A DNA stretch of 64,000 nt. Origin: Microbacterium sp. MYb62. Its GTDB lineage: Bacteria; Actinomycetota; Actinomycetes; Actinomycetales; Microbacteriaceae. This document shows, piece by piece, positions 61,520 through 64,000 of the stretch. Position numbers and translations under genes: made by a program. The stretch is from positions 124,001-188,000 of the forward strand of contig NZ_PCOY01000003.1 of NCBI RefSeq assembly GCF_002979475.1, read 5' to 3'. The notes under the pieces were generated by a model. That model had not been told where the DNA came from, did not search any database, and worked only from the letters and a program-made list of their open reading frames with translations. Numbering within the stretch: position 1 is the first letter of the stretch; every line of letters begins with the position of its first letter.

Positions 61520-61966
61520 TCAGTCGCCAGCGGCCGGGGCCTTGGTCCTGACCACGTGGGCGCGCAGCACACGAGCGCTGGCGATCGACACGACGAACGT
61601 GACCAGCAGGAGGATGACCGCCACGACTGATCCCTGGCTGCCGAGCGACACGCTGACGAAGAACATCACCAGGGCGCCCAGCACGCAGAGCAATGATCCC
61701 ATCATGACGAGCCAGGTCAGCAAGACCGTCGACGGAGCCTGCTCCGAGGCGATCCGGGAGAATCGGTGACCGTAGCCGGCGAACACGAACGCGTAGACCG
61801 CGATGATCGCCGCGAGCACTCCGCAGCCGAGCAGCGGGCCGTCTTCGGCTGCATTGGCGAGTGAGGCGACTGCCACGATCGCCGCGATGGCGCCGAAGAC
61901 GATCAGGAGAACCGTGGCGACCCGGGGCCGCGCCACGGTGTCTCCCACGGGCGTCGCCGCATTCAT
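61520..61966 (-). CDS. Four-helix membrane protein
   Basis: 148 residues with four helices (VATVLLIVFGAIAAIVAV, LLGCGVLAAIIAVYAFVF, VLLTWLVMMGSLLCVLGAL, VVAVILLLVTFVVSIASA). Overlaps the upstream small frame (ATGA) and is convergent with mycosin copy 3. No family recognised; it lies where eccE would be expected but is too short and has a different plan. Confidence 0.65.
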   Translation of the reverse strand: MNAATPVGDTVARPRVATVLLIVFGAIAAIVAVASLANAAEDGPLLGCGVLAAIIAVYAFVFAGYGHRFSRIASEQAPSTVLLTWLVMMGSLLCVLGALVMFFVSVSLGSQGSVVAVILLLVTFVVSIASARVLRAHVVRTKAPAAGD

Positions 61967-62076
61967 CGCGACACCGCGATCGACGACGAGGAGACACCAC
62001 TGCGGGACTCGGTGCAGTCACCCGGGCCAGCGCCCTCCTCACACCGCTCGGAGAATCGCTCCACGTCGTCCTTCAT
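61963..62076 (-). CDS. 37-residue small protein coupled to the membrane protein
   Basis: ATG 62076 after GAGGGGGGAAC; peptide MKDDVERFSERCEEGAGPGD with two Cys, then a Ser-rich end. It stops in an ATGA overlap with the next gene. The strong ribosome site favours translation; function unknown. Confidence 0.5.
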   Translation of the reverse strand: MKDDVERFSERCEEGAGPGDCTESRSGVSSSSIAVSR

Positions 62077-62179
62077 CGATGTTCCCCCCTCAAGGCCATC
62101 CCCTCACCCTACGTGACGGTGGCGCCGCGAGTTGAGCACGTCGTGGCGGCGGGAGCGGTCGACGCGGAGCGGGCGCCGA

Positions 62180-62995
62180 TCAGCCGAAGACGACGAACCC
62201 GAGCGCCACGAGACCGGCTGCCGAGACGACGCACGCCCCCGCAGCGGCGACGAGCGTGATCAGGCTCCACCGCTGCCCCTGCTTCGCGACGGAAGGAAGC
62301 CCCGGGTCCTCGACCCGCGTGGGCGCCGCGGCACCCATCACGACGGGCGGCGCGACAGGCGCGAGCGGTGCCGGGCGAGGCTTGTAGATCGCCGGAGTCG
62401 GACCATCGGTCGGCGCCGCGAACGATTCGACGCGCCGGACGTTCCCGGTGTCTTCCGGACCCGATTCCTCGGCGCCCGCCGCGTCGGCGCGCTTCCGTCG
62501 CAGGCGACGCGCCGGTCGGGAGACGACGACGGTGGCCTCGTCGGGGGCGTCGGCCTTCGGTGCTGCGGCGCGGTCGACGACGACCGTCGCCTCGTCGAGA
62601 GACTCCGCGGCTTCGAGAGACGCCACCTCCTCCGGGGCTTCTCCCGTGTCGGAGGCGCCCAGCACGTCGAACGCCTCCGGCTCACCAGGTGCATCCCGCT
62701 CTTCGGGCAGCGACGCGGGTTCGTCCTGTTCGTCCGGGTTGCCAGGATCGTCGAGGTCGTTCCCCGATTCCGCCTCGTCGGATGCGGCGGTCTCGTCGGC
62801 CGGCAGAGCGGGCTCGACGTCCTGCACGGCTTTCGCGCGTTTCACCACGATGGTCGCCTCGTCCGCATCCGCGTCCGCGTCCGCGTCCGCGTCCACGAGC
62901 GGCTGCGCCTCCGCAGCGTCGGTTCCCGAAGAAACAGCGCGCCGCCGGTCGCGGCGGGTGAGGATGATCGTCTCCTCGGTCTCGTCGTCGGTCAT
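62180..62995 (-). CDS. Acidic single-pass membrane protein of the phospho-signalling cluster
   Basis: 271 residues from ATG 62995, overlapping the PP2C stop. Three repeats of an EATIVV/EATVVV-type motif followed by a basic patch (EETIILTRRDRRR, EATIVVKRAKAV, EATVVVDRAAAP, EATVVVSRPARRLRRKR) give Thr sites in an acidic context, the usual form of FHA-binding phosphosites. One helix lies at the C-terminus (LVAAAGACVVSAAGLVALGF). It may be a kinase substrate and FHA partner (inference). Confidence 0.7.
   Translation of the reverse strand: MTDDETEETIILTRRDRRRAVSSGTDAAEAQPLVDADADADADADEATIVVKRAKAVQDVEPALPADETAASDEAESGNDLDDPGNPDEQDEPASLPEERDAPGEPEAFDVLGASDTGEAPEEVASLEAAESLDEATVVVDRAAAPKADAPDEATVVVSRPARRLRRKRADAAGAEESGPEDTGNVRRVESFAAPTDGPTPAIYKPRPAPLAPVAPPVVMGAAAPTRVEDPGLPSVAKQGQRWSLITLVAAAGACVVSAAGLVALGFVVFG
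62862..62896 (-). repeat. GTCCGC hexamer tract encoding Asp-Ala repeats
   Basis: About six copies of a 6-bp unit, the second varied, encode DADADADADA in the acidic membrane protein. In-frame length change is likely by slippage. Confidence 0.85.
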
Positions 62996-63819
62996 CTCGC
63001 CCGTACCGGGATCGTCGTGCCCTCGAGCATCGAATCGGTGAGCGCAGACGCCGCGATCCGACCGGCGGTTCCCTCTTCGGTGCGTGTGCGCGCCCCACCC
63101 GAGACGACATCGATCACGACGACCGAGACGTTGTCGCGTCCGCCGGCCTGGAGCGCCCTGCGGACCAGCGCCGTGGCGGCGGTCTCGGGGCGTCCGTTCA
63201 TCGTCAGCGTCGCCCGGATGGCCTCGTCGCTGACCTCCCCGCTCAGACCGTCGGAGCACAGCAGCAGACGCTCGCCGTCGACGACCGGGAGCAGCCAACT
63301 GTCCGCGGTGCTGTCGGGCGCGCCGATGGCGCGCGTGATCACGTTGCGCTGCGAGAACGAGGCGAGGTCCTCTGCCCGGAGCTCACCCGCATCGACGAGC
63401 TCCTGTCCCAGTGAGTGATCGATCGTCAGCTGCACGAGCTCGTTGCCGTGGTGGCGGTAGACACGGGAATCGCCGACGTTGAAGACGAGCCAGTGCGGCG
63501 AGCCCTCGTGTTCCACGAGCGCGACACCGGTGACCGTGCTGCCCGCTCCGCGCTTGTGTGCGGCAGCGATACCCTCGACGACGTCCGCCGCGCGGCTCAG
63601 GGCGTCGCGCACGTCGTCCACTTCCACCGCCCGCCCTCGCAACGGCTCGAACGCCGCCACGACGGCCGCGCTGGCTCGGTCGCCCGCCTCGTGCCCGCCC
63701 ATCCCATCGGCCACGAGGAACACCGGCGACGCATTCAGCACCGAGTCCTCGTTCGCCGTGCGCTTGAGTCCGGTGTCGGTCAGCGACGCGACATTGAGGA
63801 CGACCGACGCGACCGTCAC
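62992..63819 (-). CDS. PP2C-family Ser/Thr protein phosphatase
   Basis: 275 residues from GTG 63819, in a GTGA overlap with the FHA gene. Motifs in order: KRTANEDSVL, LVADGMGGHEAGDRAS, FNVGDSRVYRH, LLCSDGLSGEVSDEAI and GRDNVSVVVIDVV; all metal-binding Asp residues are present. There is no membrane helix, unlike PstP. It removes phosphate from Ser/Thr-kinase targets, probably including the FHA partners here. Confidence 0.93.
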   Translation of the reverse strand: MTVASVVLNVASLTDTGLKRTANEDSVLNASPVFLVADGMGGHEAGDRASAAVVAAFEPLRGRAVEVDDVRDALSRAADVVEGIAAAHKRGAGSTVTGVALVEHEGSPHWLVFNVGDSRVYRHHGNELVQLTIDHSLGQELVDAGELRAEDLASFSQRNVITRAIGAPDSTADSWLLPVVDGERLLLCSDGLSGEVSDEAIRATLTMNGRPETAATALVRRALQAGGRDNVSVVVIDVVSGGARTRTEEGTAGRIAASALTDSMLEGTTIPVRAR

Positions 63820-64000
63820 GAATCGCGCTCCGCGACGACATGCATGCCGACCTCGCCCAAGATGAACCGTCCGGTGCCGATGACGCTCTCGCCGGGATCG
63901 AGGAGCATCTCGGCTCCGTCATCCGCGACGACCACGACGCCGTTCGTGGCGTGCAGGTCGGTCAGACGCCACTCGTCCTCCTGCACGACGAGACGGGCGT
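63816..64000 (-). CDS. FHA-domain protein, N-terminus outside the window
   Basis: Only the last 60 residues are visible. They read as the end of an FHA domain (EWRLTDLHATNGVVV, LLDPGESVIGTGRFILGE) in a slightly degenerate form. The stop overlaps the PP2C start (GTGA). With the phosphatase it forms a phospho-reader and eraser pair. Confidence 0.78.
   Translation of the reverse strand, partial: ARLVVQEDEWRLTDLHATNGVVVVADDGAEMLLDPGESVIGTGRFILGEVGMHVVAERDS

Noticed and set aside
61520..61966. The four-helix protein after mycosin copy 3 as EccE
   Set aside because: EccE has two N-terminal helices and a large soluble domain; this protein is 148 residues of evenly spaced helices.

Overview
The window is high-GC DNA with actinobacterial gene style: GTG/TTG starts, ATGA and GTGA stop-start overlaps, and a mycosin/EccB/EccC/EccD secretion locus. 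The gene set suggests a soil or environmental actinobacterium of the Microbacteriaceae type (Microbacterium-like). The genus is inference; no rRNA or marker gene is present.

Region 1 (1-13.4 kb) is a surface-polysaccharide locus. It has a Wzz/CpsC-type chain-length protein (cut by the window edge), a low-molecular-weight tyrosine phosphatase, four glycosyltransferases, a CapK-like adenylate-forming enzyme, a CDP-alcohol phosphatidyltransferase, a Wzy-like polymerase, a TagD-like cytidylyltransferase and a large secreted beta-helix protein. The enzymes for a CDP-activated polyol, lipid-linked sugar transfer, polymerisation and chain-length control sit together.

Region 2 (13.8-28.1 kb) is an accessory island of visibly lower GC. 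Its left edge is a complete IS481-family element (13835-14894, transposase interrupted by an amber codon). Its right edge is a 472-bp right-end fragment of the same element in the same orientation (27632-28103). The same hexamer, CCTAGC, lies outside both edges. Inside are an Lsr2-type nucleoid protein, IS30 and IS3 remnants, a four-gene export operon (secreted four-Cys protein, lipoprotein, peptidoglycan-binding adaptor, MacB-like ABC transporter), a DUF1906/peptidoglycan-binding protein with no signal peptide, and several orphan or broken genes.

Region 3 (28.1-36.7 kb) is ordinary chromosome: half-size binding lipoprotein plus CDF metal exporter, glutaredoxin-like protein, GPH-family MFS carrier, aldehyde dehydrogenase, proline iminopeptidase, zinc metallopeptidase, malate dehydrogenase, and a small protein resembling a serine-recombinase domain without its serine.

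Region 4 (36.8-64 kb) is an expanded type VII (ESX) secretion locus. A long leftward gene string (53.5 to 38.8 kb) encodes two WXG100 proteins, a helical protein, a mycosin, a Gly-rich WXG-type protein, a YbaB-like protein, further WXG100/EspC-type proteins, a WXG-plus-alpha/beta-hydrolase candidate effector, three paralogous lipoproteins, an EccD-like membrane protein, an RDD-FHA protein and EccC. A duplicated leftward unit (57.3 to 53.8 kb) adds a second, near-identical mycosin and lipoproteins. A rightward unit (57.5-61.5 kb) holds canonical EccD, EccB and a third mycosin. Acidic membrane protein, PP2C phosphatase and FHA genes at 62-64 kb add a phospho-signalling arm. EccE and EccA are not seen. 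Three related promoter regions (53.6, 55.75 and 57.3 kb) drive the leftward units.
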